From: Anaeromyxobacter sp. Fw109-5
GTDB lineage: Bacteria; Myxococcota; Myxococcia; Myxococcales; Anaeromyxobacteraceae
Length of the DNA: 64,000 nucleotides
Direction: 5' to 3'
Assembly: GCF_000017505.1 (NCBI RefSeq)
Contig: NC_009675.1
Span: 3,171,001-3,235,000 of the forward strand
Part shown: piece by piece, positions 26,440 to 34,801 of the stretch
Numbering within the stretch: the first letter of the stretch is position 1
How the letters are laid out: each line of letters opens with the position of its first letter
The notes under the pieces: model-generated
The model's database searches: none
Told to the model about the DNA's origin: nothing
Seen by the model: the letters and a program-made list of their open reading frames with translations, nothing else
Program-made: the position numbers and the translations under genes

Positions 26440-27798
26440 TCAGGCCGCCGGCGCCGCGCCCCGCGCCGCTTCGTCCGGGGGCGACCGCAGCGTGAGCAGG
26501 TCCCACGCGATGATCGCCGCGCCCGCGAGCACCAGCAGGCCGTGCAGGAAGACGAGGAGCATCCAGAAGCGGATCGGCTCCTGGGAGACGATGTACGGCT
26601 CGCCTCGCATGCGCTCGAGATAGGACTGGAGGACCCCGGCGACGGAGAAGGCGAGGCTCATGCCGACGAGGCCGAAGCTCGCCGCCCAGAAGCCCACCTG
26701 GCCTCGGCGCTCGCGGAAGCGTCCGCCCGGCAGGGCCCTGAGCCGCGGGATCGCGAAGTAGAAGAAGGTGAGGTTCACGAGCACGTACGCTCCGTAGAAG
26801 GCGAGGTGGCCGTGCGAGACGGTCACCTGGCTGCCGTGCGTGTAGTAGTTGATCTGCGGGAGCGTGTGCGCGAGGCCGAAGAGCCCCGCCCCCACGAAGT
26901 GGAGCACCGCCATGCCGATCAGGAGCGTCCACGTGAGCCGAGGCTCGAGCTTGCGGCCGCCCTCGCGCTCCGCGCGGAACGTGTCCCAGAGCATGAGGAG
27001 GATGGGCAGCGGCTCGAGCGCGGAGAAGACGCCGCCCACCCACAGCCAGTACCTGGGGGTACCGAGCCAGTAGTAGTGGTGGCCGGTGCCCGCGATGCCG
27101 GTGAAGAGGAACAGGCCGAGCTCGACGTAGAGCCACTTCTCGACGACGCGCCGCTCCACGCCCGTGAGGTGGATGAGCATGAACGCCACCAGCGCCGCGG
27201 TGACGAGCTCCCACGCCCCCTCCACCCACAGGTGGATCACCCACCACCAGTAATACCAGTCGGTGGCGAGGTTCCGGTAGAAGGGGATGCCGAACAGGTA
27301 GAGGACGGCGAGAAACACGAGGCCGGCGAGCAGGCTCCCCTGCGTCACCGTGAACCGGCGCGCGAGGAGCATCGTCGCTCCGACGTTGCCGAGGAACATG
27401 AGCGCGCCGGCGACGACGAGCAGATCCAGCGGCCGCGGGATCTCGAGGAGCGGCCTCCCCTGGGTCCACCCGAAGAGGAACCCGACGATCGCGACGACGC
27501 CGGTGCCGGTCAGGACGACGAGCTGCGCGATCGCGAGCTTCGGCGAGGCGAGCTCTCTCCCGGTCTCCTCCGGCACCATGTAGTAGGTCGCGCCCATGAA
27601 GCCGAGCAGCAGCCAGAGCACGAGCAGGTTCGTGTGGATGGCCCGGGCGGTCGAGAAGGGGAACACGTCGACGAACCCCTGCGGCAGCGTGAAGAAGTAG
27701 CTGAAGGCGAGGAAGAGGCCGAGGAGCACCTGCGCGACGAAGAGGAGGAGCGCGACGACGAAGTAGGGGTACGCCACCCGCTGGCTCTGGTAGTTCAC
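26440..27798 (-). CDS. norB: nitric oxide reductase catalytic subunit NorB
   Basis: Reduces two NO to N2O in the cytoplasmic membrane. 452 residues in about 12 helices. Haem and FeB ligands are visible: AIHTNLLVLW for low-spin haem b, WVIHLWVEGAWE (His plus the Glu typical of cNor), GTGHHYYW, and HGHLAFYGAYV. It starts at GTG 27798, overlapping the norC stop by four bases (GTGA), so translation is coupled. The short N-terminus, without a fused cytochrome domain, shows the cNor type that needs NorC. norQ and norD are not nearby. Confidence 0.95.
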   Translation of the reverse strand: MNYQSQRVAYPYFVVALLLFVAQVLLGLFLAFSYFFTLPQGFVDVFPFSTARAIHTNLLVLWLLLGFMGATYYMVPEETGRELASPKLAIAQLVVLTGTGVVAIVGFLFGWTQGRPLLEIPRPLDLLVVAGALMFLGNVGATMLLARRFTVTQGSLLAGLVFLAVLYLFGIPFYRNLATDWYYWWWVIHLWVEGAWELVTAALVAFMLIHLTGVERRVVEKWLYVELGLFLFTGIAGTGHHYYWLGTPRYWLWVGGVFSALEPLPILLMLWDTFRAEREGGRKLEPRLTWTLLIGMAVLHFVGAGLFGLAHTLPQINYYTHGSQVTVSHGHLAFYGAYVLVNLTFFYFAIPRLRALPGGRFRERRGQVGFWAASFGLVGMSLAFSVAGVLQSYLERMRGEPYIVSQEPIRFWMLLVFLHGLLVLAGAAIIAWDLLTLRSPPDEAARGAAPAA

Positions 27799-28514
27799 GG
27801 CACCCTCCCCCGCGCTGCGAGGCTCACCACCAGCTCCCCGATCATCTGCCGCTGGCCCTTCGAGAGGTGGCCATAGGCCGGCATGGTCGTGCCCGGCTGC
27901 TGGCGCTGCGGGTCCTCGAGGAACTCCGCGACGTACGCCGCGTCTCGCCGGCCGCCGATCCACTCGAGGCGCGGCCCGATGCGCTCCCCCTCCGCGCCGA
28001 GCGCGTGGCACTGGAGGCAGCTCTCCTGCTTCAGCAGCGCGGCTCCGGGCGAGAGGAGCCCGCCGGCGAGGAGCCGCTCGGTGGAGCGCTTCCAGGCGCG
28101 CTCCGAGTCCTGCGGCGGCCAGTCGTTGTTCTCGATGCCATCGACCCAGCGGAGGAAGCGGACCATCCCGTCGAGCTCGGCCGCCGAGAGCCGCTGCTGC
28201 GGCATCTTGCGATAGGACGCGCGGAACACCTGCTCGGGATGGGCGAGCCGCCGGCGGATGCCCTCCTCGCCGATGCGGGCGTGGGCGCGCGTCAGGTCCG
28301 GCGCGTAGTAGCCCCCGAAGCCGAGGATGGTGTGGCAGTCGTTGCAGTTGCGCGCCTCGAAGGCACGCTTGCCTGCCACGACCTGCTCGTCGAGCGCGTC
28401 GGCGTTCGTGAGGCGATCGAACTCCCTGTGAGTGTCGACGGTGAGGGCGAGGAACAGGGCGGCCGACGTGAGCGTACCGACCCAGAAGACGACCTTCGAC
28501 TGGCCTTCGGTCAT
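27795..28514 (-). CDS. norC: NorC-like subunit with a second haem c domain
   Basis: Electron-entry subunit of NO reductase. 239 residues: N-terminal TM anchor (8-26), then a NorC domain with C57-C60-H61 followed by TILGFGGYYAPDLT, the NorC signature, and likely Met ligand M104. A second cytochrome c domain follows, with C166-C169-H170 and Met ligand M211 in TTMPAY. Canonical NorC has about 150 residues and one haem. The extra domain may accept electrons from soluble cytochromes. ATG at 28514; it overlaps norB by four bases. Confidence 0.92.
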   Translation of the reverse strand: MTEGQSKVVFWVGTLTSAALFLALTVDTHREFDRLTNADALDEQVVAGKRAFEARNCNDCHTILGFGGYYAPDLTRAHARIGEEGIRRRLAHPEQVFRASYRKMPQQRLSAAELDGMVRFLRWVDGIENNDWPPQDSERAWKRSTERLLAGGLLSPGAALLKQESCLQCHALGAEGERIGPRLEWIGGRRDAAYVAEFLEDPQRQQPGTTMPAYGHLSKGQRQMIGELVVSLAARGRVP

Positions 28515-28904
28515 GACCCGGTCTCCCCTCCGCCGCGCCGCGGCGGGTTCGCCCACGGTACGGGAGCCCGAGCGGCCGCCGAGCCGGGAGGGAGGGTTCC
28601 GTCGAGCCGGTGACCTCGCGAGAGGCGCGCGGCTCCGGTCGCTCTCGACCCGATCGCTGGTCGGGGTGCGGCACACCGCCGCGGCTCGCCGAGCAGGACG
28701 AGACGCAACGGCGGCGCAGCGTCATCGGTTCACGGTACGTGACCACCGGCGCCCCGAGCAGCGCGTGGTCTCCCGCGCGATCCGTGGCTACCCGAGCGTA
28801 CGGCGGTTCGTCCTCCGGGACGGTGGGTGAAGCCGTGGAGAGGGCAGGCCCGCCCTCTCGCGAGACGCCCTCGCTGAACCGCCGCCCTCGAAGGGAGAGG
28901 CATC
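28515..28904. other. 390-bp divergent intergenic region with operator-like dyad
   Basis: It separates norCB from the MauG-like gene and should hold both promoters. TCACG-GTA-CGTGA at 28730-28742 is a perfect 5-bp dyad with a 3-base centre. No FNR/DNR box (TTGAT-N4-ATCAA) is visible. The regulator is not identified. Confidence 0.4.
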
Positions 28905-30260
28905 ATGGGACTGCCGTGGTTCGCCCTCGTCGCGTTCTTCCTGTTGGCTCCCGCGCTCGCGCGGGCGGACGGGCTCGCTCCGCTCGAGGAGCTCGGCCGG
29001 CGGTTGCTCTTCGACGCGGGGCTCTCGACTCCGCCAGGCCAGTCCTGCGCGACCTGCCACGATCCCGCGGTGGGGTGGACGGGGCCCGACTCCGAGCAGA
29101 ACTACGATACGGCGGTCTACCCGGGCGCCGTAGCCGAGCGCTTCGGGAATCGGAAGCCGCCCTCTGCGGCCTACCTCGGCTTCACGCCGATCCTCCACCG
29201 CTGCGGTGGCGGGGACGGGACGTGCGGCGGCGGAATGGGCGGCGGCGGGATGGGCGGTGGCGGTATGGGCGGTGGCGGCATGATGTCGCCGGGCGACGTC
29301 GTCGGCGGCCTGTTCTGGGATGGCCGCGCCACCGGCTGGACCCTGGGCGATCCCCTCGCGGAGCAGGCGATGGGGCCGTTCCTGAACCCCCTCGAGCAGA
29401 ACGCCCCCAACGCGAGGTACGTGTGCCTCCGCGTCCGCGCCGCCGATTACGCGGGCCTCTTCGAGGAGGTCTGGGGAGCCGGCTCGCTCGACTGCGTGAA
29501 GGACGTGGACGGCACGTACGAGCGGATCGCCCGCTCCATCGCCGCCTACGAGCGGTCCGCCGAGGTGAACCCCTTCAGCTCGAGGTTCGACCGGTTCTGG
29601 GATGCCTCCAGGGGCCGCATGCCCGCCGTCTGGGCCATCAACGGGATGAACTGGACCCGCTTCCGCGGCCGGGGCCTCACCGACCTGGAGCTGCAAGGGC
29701 TCGCGGTCTTCAACACCAAGGGGAACTGCTCGGTGTGCCACCCGCTCCGCCCGATGGCCGGCAGCGAGTACCCGCTCTTCACGGACTTCCGCTACCACAA
29801 CCTCGGGATGCCGAAGAACCCGCGGAACCCGTTCTACGAGCTCCCGCGCGTGTGGAACCCCGACGGCGCCGGCTGGATCGACCTGGGCCTGGGCGGGTTC
29901 CTGGAGACCGTCGACGATCCCGAGCTGCGCGCCCTCGCCGCCGAGAGCTACGGCAAGCACAAGACGCCGACCCTGCGCAACCTCGAGAAGCGCCCCTCCC
30001 CCGAGTTCGTCAAGGCGTACGGCCACAACGGCTGGTTCAAGAGCGTCGCCGCGGTCGTCCACTTCTACAACCTTCGCGACGCGCTCCCCGGGTGCGACGC
30101 GGCGGGCGTGCCCGCGGTGGATTGCTGGCCGGCTCCGGAGGTGGCGGAGAACGTCGACCGCGTCAACCTGGGCAATCTCGGGCTGACGCCACCCGAGGGG
30201 ATGGCGCTCCTGGCCTTCCTGAAGACGCTGGACGACGAGGAGCCCCTCGCCTCGGAGTGA
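28905..30260 (+). CDS. MauG/CcpA-type dihaem protein with Gly/Met repeat
   Basis: 451 residues with a Sec signal peptide (1-22, ending ALARA). Two haem sites, C48-C51-H52 and C275-C278-H279, in the layout of dihaem cytochrome c peroxidases and MauG. Residues 107-127 form four GGGGM-like repeats inserted before the conserved GLFWDGRA segment. Good ribosome site (GGGAGAGG). Peroxide reduction or radical protein oxidation are family roles; the substrate is unknown. The Met-rich loop could bind copper. Confidence 0.9.
   Translation: MGLPWFALVAFFLLAPALARADGLAPLEELGRRLLFDAGLSTPPGQSCATCHDPAVGWTGPDSEQNYDTAVYPGAVAERFGNRKPPSAAYLGFTPILHRCGGGDGTCGGGMGGGGMGGGGMGGGGMMSPGDVVGGLFWDGRATGWTLGDPLAEQAMGPFLNPLEQNAPNARYVCLRVRAADYAGLFEEVWGAGSLDCVKDVDGTYERIARSIAAYERSAEVNPFSSRFDRFWDASRGRMPAVWAINGMNWTRFRGRGLTDLELQGLAVFNTKGNCSVCHPLRPMAGSEYPLFTDFRYHNLGMPKNPRNPFYELPRVWNPDGAGWIDLGLGGFLETVDDPELRALAAESYGKHKTPTLRNLEKRPSPEFVKAYGHNGWFKSVAAVVHFYNLRDALPGCDAAGVPAVDCWPAPEVAENVDRVNLGNLGLTPPEGMALLAFLKTLDDEEPLASE
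29226..29285. repeat. 15-bp tandem repeat, four copies, in coding DNA
   Basis: Four adjacent copies of a GGCGGTGGCGG-ATG-like unit encode the Gly/Met loop. Copies differ only at third codon positions. Such arrays can change length by slippage in steps of five residues without a frameshift. Confidence 0.75.
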
Positions 30261-30265
30261 GGAGG

Positions 30266-30279
30266 GGCGTCCGGACGCC
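30266..30279. terminator. palindrome between convergent genes
   Basis: GGCGTCCGGACGCC is a perfect 14-bp palindrome in the 22-bp gap between the MauG-like and DUF1015 stops. A small bidirectional terminator is possible; there is no T tract. Confidence 0.3.
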
Positions 30280-30282
30280 ACC

Positions 30283-31497
30283 CTAGAACGCGTGCACGAA
30301 CAGCCCGGAGCGCAGCTTCGGCTCGAACCACGTGCTCTTCGGCGGCATGAGCTTGCCCGCGTCCGAGACCGCGATGAGCTGCTCGATGCGCGTGGGGAAG
30401 AGGTGCAGGGCGAGCGACCAGCCCTCCTCCTTCACGCGCCGCTCGAGCTCCTCGTGGCCGCGGATCCCGCCGACGAAGTCGACGTCCCTCGAGGTGCGCG
30501 GGTCGGCGATGCCGAAGATGGGCGCGAGGAGCTGGTCCTGGGCGATGGCGCAGTCGAGCGACGCGACCGGGTCGTGCGCCGGGTACGACCCCGGCCGCAC
30601 CCGGGCGTGATACCAGCTCCCCGCAGCGTAGACGCCGAAGGCGAGCGGGCCGGGCGGGCGCGGGTCGCTCGCCGGCGAGACGTCCATCACCTTGCCGATC
30701 TGCGCGAGCAGCTCCCCCGCGGTGCGTCCGCGCGGGTCCCGCACCAGCCGGTTGTAGGCGAGGATCTGCATCTGGTCGTGGGGGAACACGACCGCGAGGA
30801 AGGCGCCGTGCTCGCCGGGCTGGCCGGCCCGCTTCGCGTGGACGCGCGAGGCCGCGGCGGAGCGGTGGTGGCCGTCGGCGACGTAGAGCGCGGGGACGGC
30901 GGCGAAGAGCGCCTCGAGCCGGGCGCCGATGGCGGCGGGGACGACCCAGAGCTGGTGGGCGACGCCGTCGGGCGTCACGAGGTCGTACTCCGGCGCCGCG
31001 CGCTTCACCTCCTCGACGGCGCGGTCGATCTCCGGCGCGGCCCGGTAGGTGAGGAACACCGGCTCGTCGTGCGCGGAGAGCGTGTCGATGTGGCGGACGC
31101 GATCGTCCTCCTTGTCGGCGCGCGTCTTCTCGTGCTTCTTGATGGCGTCCCGGTCGTACTCCTCGACCGACGCGCACGCCACGAGCCCCGTCTGGCGGTG
31201 CGCGCCCATCCGCTGGGCGTACACGTAGAAGCGCGGCTCGGCCTCCTCGCGCAGCACGCCGCGCCGGACGAGCTCGCGGAGGTTCTCCGCCCCCTTCGCG
31301 TACACCGCGTCGGCGTGCTCGTCGGTGCCCTCCGGCAGGTCGATCTCGGGCCGCGAGACGCGGAGGAAGCTGTCGGCGTTCCCCTTCGCGAGCGCGCGCG
31401 CCTCGCGCGTCGAGACCACGTCGTACGGAGGCGAGGCGACGTGCGCTGCGAGATCGGCGGGCGGGCGGAGCGCCCGGAACGGCTTCAGGGTGGCCAT
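30283..31497 (-). CDS. DUF1015 family protein
   Basis: 404 residues, cytoplasmic, with the family features: N-terminal FRALRPPADLAAHVASPPYDV, the conserved YAQRMGAHRQTGLVA near 92-106, and VADGHHRSAAA near 204-214. DUF1015 proteins are widespread in bacteria and archaea and lack an assigned activity. ATG at 31497. It may share an operon with the zinc-ribbon gene 61 bp upstream on the same strand. Confidence 0.88.
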   Translation of the reverse strand: MATLKPFRALRPPADLAAHVASPPYDVVSTREARALAKGNADSFLRVSRPEIDLPEGTDEHADAVYAKGAENLRELVRRGVLREEAEPRFYVYAQRMGAHRQTGLVACASVEEYDRDAIKKHEKTRADKEDDRVRHIDTLSAHDEPVFLTYRAAPEIDRAVEEVKRAAPEYDLVTPDGVAHQLWVVPAAIGARLEALFAAVPALYVADGHHRSAAASRVHAKRAGQPGEHGAFLAVVFPHDQMQILAYNRLVRDPRGRTAGELLAQIGKVMDVSPASDPRPPGPLAFGVYAAGSWYHARVRPGSYPAHDPVASLDCAIAQDQLLAPIFGIADPRTSRDVDFVGGIRGHEELERRVKEEGWSLALHLFPTRIEQLIAVSDAGKLMPPKSTWFEPKLRSGLFVHAF

Positions 31498-31558
31498 GCG
31501 ATCCTCCGGCGGGCCGGTCGTTCTAGCAGAACGCGGCGCTCGTCGCCCGGATCACGCC

Positions 31559-31780
31559 TCACCCCCACAGCTTGTCGTCGCGGGTCGGCAGCACGCGGCC
31601 GCAGATCGCGCAGATCTTCACCCGCGCTCCCGTCGTGGCGTGCCGGCCGTCCGCGTAGCTGTGATCGCACTCGTCGAGCAGCTTCGCCTCCTCCGCGCGG
31701 AGCGCGGCGAGCATGCCCTCGTGCTTCGCGATCTCCGCCCGCAGCGCGTCGCGGCGGGCGAGCCGTTCCGTCTGAGTCAC
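31559..31780 (-). CDS. small coiled-coil/zinc-ribbon-like protein
   Basis: 73 residues. It starts at GTG (31780), with GGGAGG seven bases upstream. Residues 1-36 are a charged helix (ERLARRDALRAEIAKHEGML), then C38 and CAICG near 58-62, with His near 40, could bind a metal. It lies 61 bp upstream of the DUF1015 gene. Function unknown. Confidence 0.7.
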   Translation of the reverse strand: MTQTERLARRDALRAEIAKHEGMLAALRAEEAKLLDECDHSYADGRHATTGARVKICAICGRVLPTRDDKLWG

Positions 31781-32108
31781 GGCGTGCCTCCCGAAGAGTG
31801 AAGCTCCAGTGTACGCCAGCCGGCGCGCCGTCGGAAATGCGCCAGGCGGACCGGGCTTCCGGCCGCATCCCTTGCGGCACCCTCCCCGCGTCCAACGCGA
31901 ACCGCGCAAGCCGTTCGCCCGGGCGCTCGGCCTCCCGGCAGCGCGGGTTCGCCGCGACGCTGCGTACGTGCCTGTCCCGCCTGAGCTACGACATCGGCGC
32001 CTCGCGCCCGCGCACAGGGACGTACCCTGGCGGGGCACGCTCGTTGCTACGGGTGAAGGGCCTCGCGCCCGCGAGGTCCCGTCGCGGCCGCCCACGCCGG
32101 GAGCTTCG
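31781..32108. other. 328-bp divergent intergenic region
   Basis: Lies between the small zinc-ribbon gene and the first multihaem lipoprotein. No convincing promoter hexamers, dyad or gene were seen. The frames that stay open are Arg/Pro-rich and lack ribosome sites. Confidence 0.5.
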
Positions 32109-33473
32109 ATGGCCGCCACCAGACTTTCGCTCTGCTGCCTCGCGACCGCCGCGCTCGCCGCCGCCGGCTGCGAGGGCACCGCCCGTCCCATCGCGGACCA
32201 CGGGTTCACCGCGGGAGATGCCTGCACCCTCTGCCACGGCGATGCGGCCCGCCAGGTGGACGCGCCGATCGTCCAGGCCGCTCCGGCGACGGGCGCGCAC
32301 CTCGCCCATCTGCAGGGCTCGACCTTCCGCGACCCCATCGACTGCGCGGAGTGCCACCCGATCCCCGCCAACGTCTCGCACGCGAACGAGGAGGTGGACT
32401 TCCGGTTCGGCGAGCTCGCGAGCGCGCGCGGCGTCACGCCGTCCTACGTCGACGCGAGCGGGACCTGCACGACCGCGTGCCATGGCGCGGCGCCCTCCCC
32501 CGCCTGGACGTCGAATCCGGCGCTCGGCTGCACGAGCTGTCACGGCTACCCACCCGCGTCTGCGCCCCACGACGCGACGACGCAGGCGTGCGCCACCTGC
32601 CACCCGGGCACGGTCCTCGCGACGGGCGAGCTGAACCGCTCCTCGAAGCTCCACCTCGACGGCAAGGTCGACGCCGGAGCGTTCCACGGCGCCACCTGGG
32701 CGAGCCCGGCGGAGCACGGTCGCGCGGCGATGACGGAGCTCCGCGGCGGCTGCGCGGGATGCCACGGAGCGGACCTGGCCGGCGGCAGCTCCGGCGCGTC
32801 CTGCACCGGCTGTCACGACGCGGCGGGCCACGCCGGATGGGCCACCGAGTGCACCTTCTGCCACGGAGATCCGGCGAGCGGTCGCGCCTCGCCGCCCGTG
32901 GACACGCAGGGGCGGAGCGACGCGTCGAGGGTGTCGGTCGGGACCCACGCCTCGCATCTCGGGACGGCGATCGCGGCTCCGATCGCCTGCGACGCGTGCC
33001 ACCCGTCGCGCGGCGACGTCCGGACGGACGCGGCGCATCTGGACGGGGACGGCGTCGCGGAGGTCGTCTTCGGAGGCGTGGCCACCACCGGCGGCACGAC
33101 GCCGGCGTACGCGCGGGCGAGCGCGACGAGCGCCACCTGCGCCTCCACGTATTGCCACGGCCGCTTCTCCGGGGGCGTGAACGGCGGCTCCGGGGCCACG
33201 GTGAGCTGGACGAGCACCACCCAGGTGACCTGCACGTCCTGCCACGGGAACCCGCCGGGCTCCGGAGAGCACTCGAAGCACGTGTCGGGCGTGGGGATGG
33301 CGTGCGCGAACTGCCACGACGCGGCTTTCCCGTCACTGCACGTGAATGGCGCGAAGGACGTCCGGCTCGGCGGCACCCTTCGCGGCAGCTCCGTGACGGG
33401 CGCCTGGTCGCCGGTCTCCCGCTCGTGCTCGGGGCTCAACCAGACGGCCTGCCACGGCACGAAGTCCTGGTAG
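32109..33473 (+). CDS. multihaem c-type lipoprotein, CxxCH plus spaced CxnCH sites
   Basis: 454 residues with a lipoprotein signal (C21 in LAAAGC) and GGGAGC before the ATG. Ten CxxCH sites: CTLCH, CAECH, CTSCH, CATCH, CAGCH, CTGCH, CTFCH, CDACH, CTSCH and CANCH. Three more sites have longer spacing: CTTACH, CASTYCH and CSGLNQTACH. The layout matches the Geobacter-type CxxxxCH/CxxCH repeat family of outer-surface cytochromes. It probably moves electrons through or outside the outer membrane. It pairs with the next gene, 205 bp downstream on the same strand. Confidence 0.9.
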   Translation: MAATRLSLCCLATAALAAAGCEGTARPIADHGFTAGDACTLCHGDAARQVDAPIVQAAPATGAHLAHLQGSTFRDPIDCAECHPIPANVSHANEEVDFRFGELASARGVTPSYVDASGTCTTACHGAAPSPAWTSNPALGCTSCHGYPPASAPHDATTQACATCHPGTVLATGELNRSSKLHLDGKVDAGAFHGATWASPAEHGRAAMTELRGGCAGCHGADLAGGSSGASCTGCHDAAGHAGWATECTFCHGDPASGRASPPVDTQGRSDASRVSVGTHASHLGTAIAAPIACDACHPSRGDVRTDAAHLDGDGVAEVVFGGVATTGGTTPAYARASATSATCASTYCHGRFSGGVNGGSGATVSWTSTTQVTCTSCHGNPPGSGEHSKHVSGVGMACANCHDAAFPSLHVNGAKDVRLGGTLRGSSVTGAWSPVSRSCSGLNQTACHGTKSW

Positions 33474-33678
33474 CGGTCCGCCTGACCGTGAACGAGCCGT
33501 GGAGCCCGGGTGGGTCGCCGCGCACCGGTCCCGCGCGTCCGCGACGCGCGCCAGATCGGTGCTTCGGCGTATACTCTTGAGCGCGGTCAACGAGGATCCG
33601 CCGCACCGAGTGCATCCTCCGGCATCTCGCCGGGCCCGCTCTCGGGCTCGCGTCCCGCTCTCCCGAGGTCCGACCGAC

Positions 33679-34689
33679 ATGCCCAACCAGCGATTCGCCC
33701 TGCTCGCCCTCGCCGCGGGCGCGATCACGCTCGCCGCGTGCGACGAGGCTCGCACGATCGACGCGCCCGAAACCTCGAGCGCCGCTTCGTGCAGCATCTG
33801 TCACGGCTTCCCTCCGCCGGCGCCGCACCCGCAGTCCCAGAGCTGCTCCACCTGCCACCCGGCGACGGTCGATGCCGAGAACCGGATCATCCCGGGCGGC
33901 CCGCACGCGAACGGCGTGATCGACGTTACCTTCGGACACCCTGACGGCTACGTCGCGAGCCACAGCGGCGACGCCATCGCCGACATCCAGAGCTGCGCGG
34001 TGTGCCACGGTTCGGGCTACGACGGGGGCATCGCCCAGGTCTCCTGCAACGCCTGTCACCAGGCGGCGCTCCAGATCCAGAGCTGGCAGTCCAACTGCAC
34101 GTTCTGCCACGGGACCCGCGACCCCGCGTTCACGTTCGACGACCTCGCGAAGGCGGCGCCGCCGCAGGGCGTGCGCCAGGGCACCGCGACCACGGATCCG
34201 CAGGTCGGCGCGCACCAGAAGCACCTCGGGAACGGGAGCGTCCTGTCGAACGGCTTCCAGTGCCAGACCTGCCACCCGCTGAACGGCGGCCTCGCCCACC
34301 TCGACGGGAACGTTCCGGTGGAGTTCGGCGCCCTCCCGCTCGCTTCGGCCGAGGGCGTGACGCCGACGTTCACGAAGGCGACGCAGACCTGCGCGGTGTA
34401 CTGCCACGGCTCGACGCTCGAGGGCGGGACGGCGCCGCAGCCTGTCTGGACGGCTTCCCTGGCCTGCAACTCGTGCCACGGCCTCCCGCCCGACTCTGGA
34501 CCCGAGGCGCTCCCCACCGCGCACCGGTTGCACGCCGTGGACTTCGGGGTCGGTTGCGGCGCGTGCCACGCGGGCTACGACGCGGCGTCCGTCAACAAGG
34601 CCACGCACGTGAACGGCACCCGTGAGGTCGTCTTCGCCGGCGTGACCATCAACGGCTGGGACTGCGGGACCTGCCACGCGCTCCGGTAG
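33679..34689 (+). CDS. nonahaem-type c lipoprotein
   Basis: 336 residues. The lipobox LAAC sits at C21 after MPNQRFALLALAAGAITLAAC. Nine CxxCH sites: CSICH, CSTCH, CAVCH, CNACH, CTFCH, CQTCH, CNSCH, CGACH, CGTCH. In addition, CAVYCH has three intervening residues. It shares motifs (HLDGN/HVNGT before VEFG/VVFAG, CHGxPP) with the upstream cytochrome, so the two likely arose by duplication. A TATACT at 33570-33575 could be part of its own promoter. Likely exported electron carrier. Confidence 0.9.
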   Translation: MPNQRFALLALAAGAITLAACDEARTIDAPETSSAASCSICHGFPPPAPHPQSQSCSTCHPATVDAENRIIPGGPHANGVIDVTFGHPDGYVASHSGDAIADIQSCAVCHGSGYDGGIAQVSCNACHQAALQIQSWQSNCTFCHGTRDPAFTFDDLAKAAPPQGVRQGTATTDPQVGAHQKHLGNGSVLSNGFQCQTCHPLNGGLAHLDGNVPVEFGALPLASAEGVTPTFTKATQTCAVYCHGSTLEGGTAPQPVWTASLACNSCHGLPPDSGPEALPTAHRLHAVDFGVGCGACHAGYDAASVNKATHVNGTREVVFAGVTINGWDCGTCHALR

Positions 34690-34713
34690 GCGGGAGCACT
34701 GCGCGCGGTGATC

Positions 34714-34748
34714 GAGGGCCGGGGGTGCACCCCGGCCCTCTTCTTTTC
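34714..34748 (+). terminator. Rho-independent terminator after the multihaem genes
   Basis: An 11-bp stem, GAGGGCCGGGG (34714-34724) with CCCCGGCCCTC (34730-34740), has a GTGCA loop and is followed by TTCTTTTC. Confidence 0.85.
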
Positions 34749-34801
34749 GACCCACCTGTGGCGAAGTCTCCCCGTGCACAGCTTCGCGATGGGGGAACGC
34801 C

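Noticed and set aside
26267-27469. 400-residue minus-strand frame over norB
   Set aside because: Different frame from norB, with Arg/Pro-rich sequence and no conserved motifs.
29226-29285. Possible CRISPR-like array
   Set aside because: The repeats are contiguous without spacers and lie in frame within a coding region; a minisatellite.
33570-33575. TATACT as a firm promoter for the second multihaem gene
   Set aside because: No acceptable -35 element at 16-18 bp; mentioned only as a possibility in that entry.
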